Shown one piece after another: positions 47,601 through 61,296 of a DNA stretch of 64,000 nt (positions are counted from its first letter, which is position 1; each line of letters starts with the position of its first letter). The notes below the pieces were generated by a model. That model worked only from the letters and a program-made list of their open reading frames with translations. It searched no databases and was not told the origin of the DNA. Source of the DNA: Echinostoma caproni (lineage: Eukaryota; Platyhelminthes; Trematoda; Plagiorchiida; Echinostomatidae); NCBI GenBank assembly GCA_900618425.1, contig UZAN01039547.1, positions 1 through 64,000 on the forward strand, given 5' to 3'. Made by a program: the position numbers and the translations under genes.

Positions 47601-47656
47601 GCACACAGGCACACACACATACACACATATATATATATATATATATATACATATAG
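47601..47656. repeat. (CA)n-(TA)n compound microsatellite
   Basis: A CACACA run passes directly into a TATATA run. Confidence 0.95.
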
Positions 47657-47772
47657 ACAACAACACCTGCGCAAGGGCATCTATGCTTGCCGAAATTTGT
47701 CTATTTCCATTCTATTTTTTTTTTTGTTTTCCTTGGAACAAGATAAGAGTTTGGTATGCTCTTTTGTGGTCC

Positions 47773-47808
47773 TGTGTGTGAGTGTGTGTGTGTGTGAGAG
47801 AGAGAGAG
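47773..47808. repeat. (GT)n-(GA)n compound microsatellite
   Basis: A GTGTGT run with one AG interruption passes into GAGAGA. It lies about 120 bases after the CA/TA repeat. Confidence 0.95.
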
Positions 47809-48340
47809 CTTGCACTTGCATACGCGTGAGCACGTGTGTGCCCGTTTTACTTAGCCCCTTCCTCGCCCTGCCCGCAACGAGCGGTCTGATTCAGACAACA
47901 TATTTGCAGAAAAAACTATCATTTGTGACTCGATGGAAAAAATGTATTCTCTCTTGGAGTTTCGTTTTTTTTACACAGGTCTGACAAACAACAAAACAAA
48001 AATCGATTTATAAGTGGGATAAGCAATTCCGAAAACACTTAAACGCAGAATGATTTTTTGCAAAACGAGAATGCTTCAATTTATTCCGAAATGAGATTAA
48101 ATGTGCAACGACACTGGTCTGTGTGTTTGTTTCGAATTATTTGAATCTATCAGGATTGAAGTAGACGCATTCTTATCAAGATCTAATCCAGTGAGTACGG
48201 TTGTCTGATGTGAACCTCCGAGTAGACTTCGCCGATCCTCATCAGTCGTTTCAAGCTATCTGATCACACCAAGGAACACCACGTTTACTGCTATTTTACT
48301 GGGTCTTCAAATTCAAAATTTACAACCATTTGGAATAAAA

Positions 48341-51300
48341 TGTTACCAGCAGCATAGTGTCAAGCATTGTTTCACTTGTCGCAGCCAGATTTGCGTTTGC
48401 CAAAAAATCGGCGATTGTGACATTAATTCTCACAGTCGAAAGTGAACTACGACTCGCAAGAAATCAGTGATGACGTGGCTTGATTGTCGTCAATTACGCA
48501 ATCGATTTTCGTGTAAACAAGAGAATTTTTCATGCACGCACCTTGGAACCATGATTTGAATTGGGCCGTTTGAACTCACTGCATTGTCTTATTTCTCTGT
48601 TCTAACACCAATGTGATTGTGTAACAGCTTAAGAGTGTGTAAGGCTACCAGGTGTAGTGAATACATGTAATACTAGCGCCGAAGCGGCGATCTGAGTGAT
48701 GCATGCAATCAGTTATGTGGATTTGCAAGTATAAGACACATGGAGAACATTTTGAGTGAGTCTATGAATAGAAACTGAACGAAACGAATAATTTTTATGA
48801 TAAACGGATCGTTTTTTATCCTGCACACTGACAAGGGGTGTTTGACTGCCCCACAGATGACCTCGTTCTTCGGGAACCCATACTTCTTGGAAAACTCTCC
48901 ATTGAGGTGCATTTACGATACTTGAGTCACTTTGTGCCCCGGACAACCTGTTGCTTTTAGTCGTGGACGTGGTGACGATTAAGCAACTATCAATGTCTCA
49001 CTGAAAACGTTGATCGCACATGAACCATGACCACACAGACGTGTATGTATGTTACCAAGTTAAAGAACCGAGATATGTTATGGGAACTCGGGCGTGTGTG
49101 ATCAAGGTACGTCTCACAACGGTCTCCTGTGCTCGTCAGCAGGAGGTAGGGAAATTTGTGCTGAACGCTGATCAATCACACACCGCTAGAAGGCTTCGAT
49201 AGTGTATGAGCATGCAGCGTTGATGGGGTCAACTACAATCAGTCATGACTTAGCCGTGGCGCGCACGAAACAGTACGTAACGCTTCGTGCTTATCGAGTC
49301 GGGTCCAGCTTAACTATCTAAAGCAAATCGCACGGCCTCACCGACCCACCAAATCGACGTCCGTCAGCGAGCTTGACAAAATGTAAGACTGAGGTCTGGC
49401 TAGTTTCATCACAGAAAGAGCGCGGGAAGACAGGTGGTCAATCCTGGGGTAGAAAAAACGTGTGATAAATCGATCAGAGGTGCGGTGAACGGCATCGGAT
49501 CCAACCACAGCGTTTCTTTCTCAGTTGAAAGTAATGGTTTCTTGATTTAAAGAGACGGTTTCGCAAATCAAAATGATTGTTTTTCAAATCAGTGCCAAAG
49601 TGACACGGAGAGCAAAACAACCCTAGATCTTTTTTCTGCCTCTTCATAAGCACTATGTTCTGAAACCGGCAATCTACTTGCATATCAGTCTCTTTTATTG
49701 GACAGTTCACCGAATAAACACAAATTATACAGGACCCAATATTTACTCTACCAAGACGAGGGGCGTGTAAAGGACAGTTGTTTTTTTGCACACATGGACC
49801 AATTCTAATTCATAACAAATGCTATAAACTGAAGACACCGTGCGACAGTATTTTCACAAGAGATCGCAACGTCAGCTGCGGGCCATCAACCATTTTGAAG
49901 AGATGTCCAACGACAGATGTTTATGTGCGGCGAGCGTGTTTTGGGATGGTGATTGTGTTGGTGTGTCGCCTTTCATTTTTTCGTGGCGATGCTTACGTGT
50001 ACAGAACTGAGGTCATATTGGAAGATGACCTTTGGTCATGTGACTCGGTTAGTCCGTTTATACTCCAACATAGCCCATTATCCGGTTACATACCACCAGC
50101 TGTGTTGGTGGAGGTAGCAAGTCGTTGCGTAGGCGCAGACTAAGCGGTGTTCGCCATTATCTTCACCTCATCCGGAGGTTGTATTTTTGAATCTGATTAA
50201 CGCCGTCTAACCTTCCTTTTTCCTAGTATCGCATGCCAACAATTTGACTGGCTTGCAACCGCTTCCCGAATAATGCTTGTACAATAAGGGAAAAATTGAA
50301 GCAAACAGGAATAAAGGAAACCTTCAAACGGGCAGTACAAACAGAAATGTACTGATGTAATAAACTCCTGTTATTCCCCATATAGATCAACCGTGAATAG
50401 ACTTGCAACAGTCTGATGCCGGCGTGTGAAGTTACTACGTTTATCATTGACTTTTGTGCATAGAATCGCTTTGAGAGAGACCAATCCGGAAACGTCCACC
50501 GATGCTGTCTAAAATAGTTTATCAGTACGTGTGTCGAGAGATTGTACGTCTTATTGTCATCTAACCAAACGAGGTAAAAAGATAGGTGAATATTGCATAT
50601 TTCACCTACGTCTGACGCCAGACTGTTTGCCAAACAAATCATGGTACAATAATCAATATGAAAAAGAAATACTTTCCATGATTTGCATGTGGACAGAATA
50701 CTGCCAGGTTGCCCCGGGTCAATACAGGGAGATTCTCTTGAGGAATCCACAACCGAAGCCTTCAGTTAGCTAAAGCCTGACCCGCAAGGCAACAGGGCAA
50801 GAGGAGGGTGACCAGTCGCAACCCTAGACAGCCAACCCCGACCATACTGAGGAATTTGGACACTAAGTGAACAGTAGTACAGGTATGTTGCGTCTGCCGT
50901 GGGACAATATTACATTCGATCCCGCGGGTGAGGCACGAAACACTTAGCGTTGGGAGGAAAAAGTGTGATGAAAGTCATGGGGTTGCACAAGTTTGGTTTT
51001 TATCGTCTCTTCCGGGAACCTTAATTGTTGACCCGATGCATTAGACCAGAATCCGCGTTCAGCGTAATCTTTCGTGTGCCACCCCCCACCCCCAAACCCC
51101 TGTAAAGCAGTGCGCTTACACACACTAGCCACCGCTGAGGCGATAGTCATTCGCCTATTCGCACCAGAACTGTGCACAAAAGCGACTGGTTCAAACTCTC
51201 CTCTTACCCTGGCCCCAAATTGATCATCAACATCACCACCACCACCAACACTCCAATCACACAATCAGTCTCACAGACAGACACATAGGGCTCACCCCAC

Positions 51301-54212
51301 CCGTCTCCTCTACCCATCCCAAATGACCTTTTGACCCAGCGTGAAAATGTGTCCCGACAAACAGCAAATCCTAATAAGATCTGTAAAGGCATGATTATGA
51401 ATCATTCGAAAACAATTGTTCGCTTTCGGACTTGTGTTCTGACACTAGAATTATGTTGAATTTTTAATTCAGGCATTATTAGTTTATTCTCTTTTATTAA
51501 TCTTATGTTAATTGTTATATACTTGCTGTTAACTCAGATATATATTGCTTTCCCCACTTCACAACCTTCTGAATATGCGCGAATTTGCCCGAGCATGAAC
51601 TCAGACTGAAATCTGAAATTCGTCTATTCTCACGAATTAAATTTACTATGTGATTTCCTTTTCAATTCAACTCTAAATTTAGCGTTTATCCTAGTGACTA
51701 TCCAATGTGCGTGGCAATCAGTGGTTCAGTAAGAACCGAATTTCACAATGAGAATGAGATAGACGCAGCCAAGTGAACCTCGAGCTCAGTGAATGAAGGG
51801 GTTCCCTCAAAAGGTGATGCTTTTCAACTGCAATAAAAAATGCTCCACTTTTTGTTTCTGATAAACTTTTTCAAATATAAATTTGAAAGTTATAGCCCTT
51901 ACTAAGCTACAAAGCTTCTTTTAACGTTCTCGTCGAATCGTTGTAATCCCTCATAATCATTCTCTTACCTTTGTTGAGAATATATAATTCATTTGATCCA
52001 CAATTAAGTCCAGGAACATTACATTTTGAACTCTCTCCCGAATAACACCCGATATTGCTTCATAATGACCGACGGCACTGTTTCAACTTTTCAGACTGCG
52101 AAGAATGCATTTTAATTTGCAAAACTTGCTCCCACAAAAGGTTCTCAGTACACAGTTGATGTACGAAATAGCGACCAACATGAACAGTCCACCTCATGCC
52201 TGTATTATTTGACCATCAAGACGTTCCTATCAGTTTGTGAAAATGTTGCGAACGCAGACTCTAGATTCCGGATGGCACATAGGAGTAGGTCTCCTTGTTC
52301 AAGCCTTGATGGTAGAATAGATTCGGTCGGAAGATTTATTCAGAGCTGCAAGAAGGAAAACAGTGTCTGCACTAATTGCTGTTGGACAGAACGAACTACC
52401 AATGACTATCAATGAAGATGAGAAATGAACAACCTGCCATCGGCTATCCTAGTTGTTGTGAGCGCGTCGGGCAAGTGATAACGCACACACACACACACCT
52501 TCCGTGCTCCAGTGACGAGTTTAGAGTCTGTGTGAAACGGGGAAGATGTAAAAATGAAACATCCATGCAACAGCGAACCTCAAAACCGGTTCTATCCGGC
52601 TGATAGAGTGAACTGAGAATTATGCGTAACGGAAACGTATGAAGGGTGAACAGTCAAATGGCTTTTCTATTCTACTTAGAAAATTATTTCGAAATCCTCA
52701 CTGTTAAAACGTTCACAGTCCATGCTGTTGGTGTAGAAAAGTCAACATTCTGGTGCACCACTTGGGTTTTAAAAGGTTATCCTATATAGTGGTTAAATCA
52801 TCTTTCATCGGTTTTCATAAAATAGAGATTTCATTATTTATTTGCTATTCTTATTCGGCCCTAACTCATATATTATGCTTATTTTCACCATTGTCATAGA
52901 CATTCATTGTTTAACAGTCTATATTTTTTTTCATTCAATCCACACATCTGTTTATTCTTCCTCTTCATGGTTAACCGTTTGGGGTGAATAAGAAGTTGCA
53001 TAGGTCACCCATCCACGTGGATCGCGTAGTTCGGGCCTGAAGAGAGTAAATTCAGTGGAACAGAAACTGAACTTTGTCAAAATTTAACCTTTAGTTTGTG
53101 ACCCCACACATGCTGGGAATGTATGTTAAACTGATATATTGCTTTTTCCCGCTTTCAAAAACTTGGCATTTCAGATTGCTTTGAAGTGACAACCTAGTTA
53201 TCAACCAATTACACACTCTTCCATTTTCGATAAGCGGGGTACATGTGAAGTGGGTCCGATATAAGATAGGCTGGTCGATTACCGCTTTGGCAAGGAGTGA
53301 ATTAGGTAGTGATTCTACTTCCAGTATGTAAATGTAAACGTAACCGGTCGGAAAGCAAGTGAGCAAGCAGTGCGTCAACACGCAGACAGGTAGGCACAAA
53401 ACTAGTGCAACCGTTACCAAAAGGAGTATGTCATCACGTTGGGTAGTCAACGAACCAATCAATGCGGACAGGTCAATACTGACCTCTGATTCGCTGAGTG
53501 GGATCGACCTTGTGACAGAGTATGAGGTGAGTACGTGTGTGGTGGCGGGTCGCAACGATCAATCACATGATGGGCACATCACTCGACTGCAGGCCACAAC
53601 AGAGGTTATACTGGATAGCTTGCTTGTTCTGTAGGTTGGAAATATCGACATACACACGTGCGAAACCATTGGACTCAATGCATATATTTCATTTCAGCTG
53701 ATCTCGTTGCTCATTCTTATGCCCTTGATATCTATCTGTTCGAATAGTAGACGCAGGTCAAATTTATTTGCAACCATTGCTTTTCTATTGATACATCTGA
53801 AAAGCTGCAAACACAGCCCCCTTTTTATTTTGCATTACTGGTGCGTCCTTCATTGTAGCCCCATTTTTTTGGATTTGGCTACATACTTACTAGCTCAGTA
53901 CCACGTTTAGGACAACAATTTCGAGTCCAAGGTTAAGTCACTGTTATCAATGGCATTCAAGACATTGATTGAGTTCATTTTTAACTTTGGCTCTATCCCA
54001 CTCAATGTTCATGATCTTATGCATTTTGCGCTGGTCAGAATTCCAGGGGGACTTCGAACCAATGCAACATACTTTGTGCAACGCGATGGTTCATGGTGTT
54101 TGCTTACTACATATTACTGCTTCATATCAAACACCAAGGATTTTTCGACGCTAACACTGTGCTGCAAGCATTTGTGAATAAATTCAAATGTGATAAGATC
54201 AGTGCAGTCGGT
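48341..54212. other. Intergenic DNA without a recognised gene
   Basis: I read all longer frames here. The largest are 50223-50750 (minus, 175 codons), 53091-53555 (minus, 154 codons) and 49778-50143 (plus, 121 codons). None shows a motif, and none has a convincing splice or start context. A CA run lies at 52484-52498, a C-rich pyrimidine stretch with (CAC)n at 51075-51310, and a hairpin with arms GCACGAA/TTCGTGC at 49263-49290. Confidence 0.6.
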
Positions 54213-54297
54213 GTGGCCTCGTAGCTCAGCTGGCAGAGCATGCGCGTACAAAGCGTAGTCGGCATCCATGCGTGGGTTCGAATCCCACATAGGCTAC
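54213..54297 (+). repeat. tRNA-like element with long variable arm (SINE head or tRNA pseudogene)
   Basis: The 85 bases fold like a class II tRNA. The acceptor arms are GTGGCCT/AGGCTAC (7 pairs, one G-U). The D stem is GCTC/GAGC with loop AGCTGGCA. The anticodon stem is TGCGC/GCGTA with loop GTACAAA (anticodon ACA). A variable arm has stem GCAT/ATGC, and the T arm is GTGGG-TTCGAAT-CCCAC. The A box TAGCTCAGCTGG and B box GGTTCGAATCC are near consensus. Against a working tRNA: four bases instead of two lie between the acceptor and D stem, two extra bases lie before the 3' acceptor strand, and the ACA anticodon does not suit a class II (Leu/Ser) body. A decayed relative at 59498-59620 matches it beyond the tRNA part. 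Confidence 0.65.
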
Positions 54298-57200
54298 TGA
54301 GGTTTTCACAATTGACATACAAACTTCAAATGTACCAAGCAACAATTTGAACAATTAAAAGTAACACTGACCCGAAGATTCGAATATTCTATCGATTGCT
54401 CCATTTTGCATGTCAAACATTATGAATAGCTGGATTCCCGAAACATTCAACTGCCGGTTCAACTTAAACAAGAGTAGTTCTTGTCATACATATCTTTATT
54501 CAAGAATGAACAGAATAAAGCATGCACGTTCGAACTTCTCGGTTGCATTCTTTATTTCATATTTCCGAAATATGCCAAATTAATCTTCTATTCTTGACAC
54601 CACTTGATTTACCAAACCATGATACTTTGTATCGAATTAAAAGGGAAAATTCGCACATGGAACACCGAGGCAAGCCCTGGGATCTACCACTGGAAAACAT
54701 TCGCTCTAATTGGCCCAAAACACTGCAAATCAATAGCTCCATGCATGCCAACACTTAGCATTTATGATTGAACACCAAACGATGAATGAAGGTGCATTCA
54801 TGAAGCGGAGAATCAAGTTTCATTACTGACACCCGGATTCAATAACAATTTTCAAAACTTTCCAACTAAAATGTAATGAAATTTCTCAATTTTTTTCAAA
54901 ATCTTATTTTTGTTTTAACTCATTGAGGATGAAGGGATTACAAGGTTATATTCGACCAAATGAACAGAAAGACGTGGATACGGTCAGTCTATCTTTGCCA
55001 AAGATATCAAACTAAAAGCTACTCCAAACCGAACTGTTGTGGAATAAATTGTAAGCAATCTGAGAATTGCTAGGCTGAAAAGATAGCCCCACTACAGTTG
55101 ACGTGTGAATAACGTGAAGCATTCAAACAGTCTGGGTTATTTCTTTGGTTGCTAATAATGAAATCAAATTTGGTCTTCATTAGACTACGATGCTGGAAGT
55201 CTTTGGTCTTTCGCGCTTCGTATACGAGAGCAGTTGTCTTTCATCAGTATACGTATAAATCACGGCACATTGCCTTGTACTCCAAACTCCTCTAGGGCCA
55301 ATCCATATTTCCATTTGCCAACTGAATGTATCTCAATGGTCTCTATGCATAAAACGTGATCACACGTTTATATTTAAAATCAAATAAGAAGCGTTTCATC
55401 TCAATGACGCATTATTTCAGCCTCAGTTCTGTTCGGCTGTTGAAAACAACCATGCGATTAGGTAAGCACACATGGGTAATGCGGTTAACTTTGTACACCG
55501 CAAACGATTCGTTCTGTAAACTTCACAAACGTCTTATTAACATAATCCATTTTTCTTCTCGTTTACATAAGAATACGATCGTATTGATTGCAAATAGGGA
55601 AGAAATAAACATTCAGAACTGAACTGCCATGTTTGATCTATCAATTTGGGGAGAGTTTCATGCTGTAACACATTAATTTACTACTTTATATTGACACTAA
55701 TTCACATAGTACACTGGTCGTTGTAAGCATTACTGTGGTCGCAACATGTTTACTCTACTCAACTCTCTAGTGTTGAACAAAGTTTGCATTCCGTTCCACT
55801 TCAGACCGCTTATTCAAAGTTATATCTTTTTCCGTTCAAGCATTCACCATCTTTTGTGCTATCCGTATCAAGTACTCTATTTCAGAGAGACAATATTTGG
55901 CCTTACATTCCAAAACCACACTATCACGCAATGGTATTTAAAACCAAGGTAAATTCATTCTGACAGTTTGTTCCTTATTTCATTTTCTGCCGGAAAAGAA
56001 CTGTCGGTCCCGATGGAAATATCACAGTTCAAAATTTGAGCTTTGTTGTTTCGTGTGTACATTGTTCCTATGTTCCGTTTGGGGATTTCCTGACCCTGTT
56101 GAACTCTGTTGCAACAGTCACTGTCAGATTAAGAATTTTGAAAAGTGGATTTTGAGTTAATTTTGTATCTTTTGATGGCGGAATATAATTCCGTATGGGA
56201 GAACAAGAAAACACGTTAATTATCCAAAGCTCTGTAAAACACATATCGCCCATCTGTCTGACACGAAATCACTCAACTTCGAAATTATTTGTTCCAATCC
56301 ACATCCAACTCAGTGTTTATGTCTGTAACATTAGGTAAAAGTTTTGACCTTGAACAAAAACGCAACCACCAATGCCATGTTGTTGCGTTTTGTATTAAAT
56401 ATATCCCCTGGTATACGTGCAATTCGACAAGAAACTTCACCCATCACACAACGCATTTAAACACCGTCATTGTTATTATTGTCTTGAAATAAGGAAACAC
56501 TAGTTGTTTAAATGCCCTCGATTGCATACCAGCTGATAGCTTTATAATTCTAAATTCGGATGAATCATGTTTATTTATTCCTTAAGAGCGAATTATACAC
56601 CTAAATCGAATTTGTTTTGTTTTGTTTTCAGCCAATACATGATCAAAACTATGTAGTTAGACTGTACTAGTTTCAACTGGAGTCTGGTACGTTTGATCTC
56701 CCGTAAGAATATTGATTTTTTCTCAAAATTCTGGACTTCTCCCAGGCGGTCGCAATGGTCTGTAAACTGTGCGTCTGAGCGTGCATAATAATATCAGCTG
56801 TCTCTTGTAAAAACGTGGAATAAAACTACATTCGTTGACATCCGATACAATCCTTCATCATTTCTACCTTTCTTGACAAACCAACATCTCATATATCGTA
56901 GCGAAAGGAATATAGCATTACTATTTTATTATTTTGATAAAAATAATCGTTGTTTCAATGTAGTTAGTGGCTGAATTCCATTTAAAAAGTAATTTCCTTG
57001 TGAAGGATCCCAATGATGGTCAAACAAACAGTTCATTCAGTATAAGCTGAATTTTCCTACAAAATCAATACCACATTGAACGTTTGGCGACTAGCTTCAA
57101 AGTTGACCCAATGTAGGGATAGAATTTAATTGTTTAGATATAGGTCGTTCATATTTATTCACACAAACGTCGCATTTATCATGATAATACAACTATCACA

Positions 57201-59497
57201 GAAGTATGTTTCGGGGCGAGGAAAGATGGCTCCCGTAGCAATCGGGCTTCCGAACTGTCCAACTTGTAGATCCACCTCATTCAGAATACAATGCGCTCTA
57301 CGTCTGTTTTTCAATTCAATCAGCGGTGAACACCTCCATTGAAAACAGTTATGCTTGAGGATTAAATAATCCATATGAGCTTAAGTGTAAGTCGAGGTTT
57401 TATTCATCCATTAGAAAAATCACCGAATGGCGTGCATGTACAGTGTAAACAACCGAGCTCCCTCAAAATGATGTAACTCACTTTCGTGATAAAGACAGTC
57501 CATCGATCTAATATATTTGAACACAAAAGTGAAAAATGATGGGAGAGAAAACGTCGTGTTTGGTTGAAAGTGACATATTAAACAAGAGACACAAGTTTTG
57601 CTTGTTTAGACGTAGGTTTCCAAAAGAAATGGTCACATTTAAATTTATTTTGGTTACCGACATCTAAAGTGTTACCCCTTCGCTGACGTTTTAATAGCAA
57701 GCTTTGCGAGAGACATGTGAATCACGTAGATTAATTTGTCCTCCAGCTGGTGGACAGTTATCAACTTAACTAATATCTTGAACGATGGATTTTGCAATGC
57801 AGTTTTAATTGAGGCAGAAATAAATTAGAGTAACCACGAATTTCCGCCAGTTGCGTAATAAATATCAAACGACTGAAGTAAAATATCTGAATAGTAAAAC
57901 AAACACAAACCTCAAGCCACTGAAGTTAAATTAGGAACATTTGAGGATAATGGTGTATTAACCAAATCCAGCAAATAAATTTATTTTATGGAACTGATTG
58001 TGCATAAAATAACACTGTGTGGAAATTGTTTAGCCAGCTTTCTGAAAATGCGGATGGTTGGTGGTTATTTGGGCCATTCTCGAATCCTGAAACTCAAAAT
58101 GAAAAATCGAATTGTTGGGTCGTCACACTATCTTGATCAATAACAAAAGCTCCACATAACTAAACAGCATATACCGGGACCAATTCAAGTTTTAAGAGAT
58201 TCAACGAACTGTCAAAGTATATTTCAACTAATAAATTAGACAATGGAGCTGTAAATTGTAACTTTCTGACCTAGGTTTTGTGTCCTGATCAACATTCATT
58301 ATATTAAGTAAGTCATAGAAACTAAACACATATTGGTTTAATGTAAAATCATTTGACATGACAGGACAGGGTGAATGACGATGCTACTGAGCAGCCTCTG
58401 AATTGAAGTGACTGCAATCAGAAAACTACTTTATTACTAAGGAATCATTTGTGTAGCATGATGAACCTTAGAACCTAAAATGAGAGAAGATCAATCCTGC
58501 CAACGCACACGCTTATTCGATCAAATAATGGAATATTGTCCCTCGAAATTCAGTTGGCTCCAGGTAAGATAAATATCAACGTTGAAAAATAATCCCAACC
58601 GAATAATTAAGGTGATGTGAAATGTATGGAAGCGCAGTTTATTAACTTTTATGATCAGAAAAAGTAGATGCTCTGATAAAAAGAAGCTCGTGGTATTTAT
58701 TCTGACTATCCTCAGCTACAAGTATTCCGAACATTGACAATCAACGCATGTGAAAAGAAAACGGGATCAGTGATGAACTTTTAAGATGTGACAATTTTTA
58801 ACTTTCCTATTCAGTAAAAACATCTATGAGCCCGCTTATTCTCCAAGTCATTTTTTATCAAGAGTAGACAGAAAATAATTGAAGTATTCATATTTTACAC
58901 TTGAGGAGCTATTTATTAATCACGACTTTCAATAAGGGACTACGGCTATGTGCAATATCGATTGCTTTCATATAGAAAAGTAGGTTCAAATTTGCAAACG
59001 TAGACACATTCATGCCCACTTAGAATATATCAATGTAATCATCTTCAAAATCAAAAAAAATATAAAGAAAAAGAGCGAATTAATCAGATCAATTTCAGCA
59101 AAAATATTGGTTTTCAACTTTCGCGTGTTTGAATCCAAGAATCACCGTCTATCTTATTTATTTTGCCTTTTACTTGGACATCAGCGGTAAATTACTGGAT
59201 AATGACTGAATAATTGTATCCTCAGTAAACAGGGAAAGAAGTAAAAGAAGGGTTTTGATTCCATTTAGCATATTGCGAAACATTTTTGTTATAAACTATG
59301 AAAACATTTTTAGTCCTGGTGGGCTACTTCCCTATTCGTGGGCGCTGCTTATGATCATGTACGGTTTTAATTTTCCCGGCTAGAATATCACGCTGCACCC
59401 AACGCTCTGACCGATTCAAATTTGGTTACTCATACGCATTACATAGGCGGATGGAATCCATCTGTGAATATGTAACTATAAGAGTGACTGACTCAAG
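54298..59497. other. Intergenic DNA, AT-rich, without a recognised gene
   Basis: Only short frames under 90 codons are present, none with a recognised motif. I see no transposon protein or RNA gene. Confidence 0.6.
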
Positions 59498-59620
59498 TTG
59501 AAACGATCAGTAAGTTCGGTGCGGCTTCGTAGTCCAGCCGGTAATGTGTAGGGTGTACAGATATCTCGGAGTCATTCATTAGTCATTTCAAGCTCTAATA
59601 GGGCCACAGATTTTTTATTA
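59498..59620 (+). repeat. Decayed relative of the 54.2 kb tRNA-like element
   Basis: GATCAGTAAGTTCGGTGCGG then CTTCGTAGTCCAGCCGGTAA matches GATCAGTGCAGTCGGTGTGG then CCTCGTAGCTCAGCTGGCAG at 54198. Similarity starts before the tRNA-like part, so the two are copies of one dispersed repeat. The B box is degraded (TTTCAAGCTCT). Confidence 0.5.
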
Positions 59621-60360
59621 ATTGAATGGGAAGAATAACCTTTTATCACTATTTCAATTCTTCACACCGGTGGGGTTTGAGTTAATATGAATTGAAAACA
59701 CTTAGTCATGAAAAACATATCAGCCCACCTGGGTTTCATTTAGTTGTAAAATGTGCCCCTAGGATCACAAGTATTGAACAATTAACAAGCTTGACATTTG
59801 ATACGCCTAACTGGATGAACACTACGCGACTCACTGAGCCGTGAAAGCAAACCATATTAATTTGCATTTTTTTTTAGTTGACGCAAGCAGCACAATTGAG
59901 AATGCCCTTTCTAATTTTTGAAAAAATATATTTAGAGAGCATACAAACTGTAAAAGCGAATCTGATGTTTCTGGTTTATTGTATTTTTAGGAGAAAATAT
60001 TTTCAATTCAATAGTTTAATCGAATTTAATGAGTTTCATTTGGCACTTCTCACTACGAGAATCACGTCAGTTTTTTCCGCTTATTTGTAACAGAAGTACA
60101 GATCAGCCTAAAGGTTCTCACACGCGGCAACTTCTTCGCTCAAGTGCTTCCATGGAGCATCTGTAATGAACAGAACATGTCCCCCTAAGGTTGAATCATG
60201 AGAAGTGGGATGTAATTCCCAAGTAAATGTTGAATCACTTTCAATACGCTCACTGCGAAATCAGTTCAAGCAAGTTGTTCAGTTGAAGGCAGGTCAGATC
60301 CGGATACTGGGTCTGAGGCCTGAAGCGACTAGAATCTCTTTTAATGAATCGAATTTGAGC

Positions 60361-60393
60361 GCACCTTAACAGTGTCGACATTGTGTAAGGTGC
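60361..60393. repeat. 33-base near-palindrome
   Basis: The arms GCACCTTA and TAAGGTGC pair exactly and enclose a second palindrome, TGTCGACA, at the centre. The few bases between are nearly symmetric. The sequence would form a long hairpin. Confidence 0.8.
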
Positions 60394-61120
60394 CCAACCC
60401 GAAGGGATAAAATTTATGCAAAGTCATCATTCAACGCACAACATTTTTTTCTAAATATGATGATGAAAATGGGCGGCAATTTTGTCTTCCCTTTGAATTG
60501 CTTGACAACGGTCACGATCATATTTCGATTAACAAAATTTTCACCAACACCAACGTGCATGTAGCGATTTGAATTAGTGTATTTTCTACGCCATCTTAAT
60601 CAAGTGAAAGCTAGCCTTAAAGAGATGTGGAATTTACAGGCTTCTGAAAATTTGAAAAAGCTACAAGTCGCTTAAAGTAGACGTGGATGAAAGATGAAGA
60701 AATGTTGAAAAAACCATCATTAATTTTTTTTATGCAGCGTCTTCTGAAGACGGACGAGATTTCCGGGCAGCTTAGATCACATGCCTACGAACAAAATAGA
60801 AAGATTTTATCATTTACTTAATGAGAAACTAAAGATACATTTGTACACCAAGCCTCACATCACATCAACCCTCAAAGTGTTCATTTGGAAATATAAATGA
60901 CCTTCCGATGAGTGACCTTTTAACTTCGACTGAAGATTTGTTCCCACTAGCAACAAACTCTTATAGGATCTGTACAGGCACCGTTGTGAAAAATTCGAAA
61001 AACAATGTTGGCATTCTGACATGGGTTCTAATATCACAAAAGCTTCATTCTGGATTTTGAAATATCATATTCTATACGTGATAGAATGGGGATTTGATTC
61101 AATTTCAAAGAGGGATTTCA

Positions 61121-61296
61121 TAGACAGCAGTAGTGTGAATCCATCGATTCAGCTGGGGATCGAACCCAGGACCTCACAGACAGAAAGCAAGCATGATACC
61201 TACTCGACCATCGGGCAGCCCATTAGAGACGGCTTTTAATTTTGAATATACACAATAAAGGAAAACCCATCTTTGCGAGCTTGTTGCGAGTATCGG
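61121..61296 (-). repeat. tRNA-derived SINE-like element, family A, copy 2
   Basis: On the minus strand it reads GGCTGCCCGATGGTCGAGTA, CATGCTTGCTTTCTG and GGGTTCGATCCCCAGC, matching copy 1 at 14.5 kb in order, including the upstream block CAACAAGCTCGCAAAGATGG. It is flanked by a 13-base direct repeat, AATTTCAAAGAGG, at 61101-61113 and 61387-61399, which fits a target-site duplication. Confidence 0.7.

Larger units (their letters stand above)
46723..48340 (+). other. Probable 3' UTR and immediate flank
   Basis: No canonical AATAAA occurs close to the stop. The first candidates I see are ATTAAA at 48096-48101 and AATAAA at 48334-48339, which would give a 3' UTR of 1.4 to 1.6 kb. The interval holds CA/TA and GT/GA microsatellites. 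The end of the transcript cannot be fixed from sequence. Confidence 0.35.

Noticed and set aside
49778..50143. 121-codon plus-strand frame
   Set aside because: No recognised motif, and the frame starts at a non-conserved position in intergenic DNA.
50223..50750. 175-codon minus-strand open frame
   Set aside because: It is the longest frame outside the gene, but I see no domain or motif. A plus-strand frame overlaps it, and a chance frame or decayed repeat cannot be excluded.
50860..50945. Motif CATTCGATCCCGCGGGTGAG as a third tRNA-like family
   Set aside because: The T stem does not pair, and I found no second copy in the window.
53091..53555. 154-codon minus-strand frame with one hydrophobic stretch
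   Set aside because: The hydrophobic run could suggest a membrane segment, but there is no recognised family, start context or splice support.
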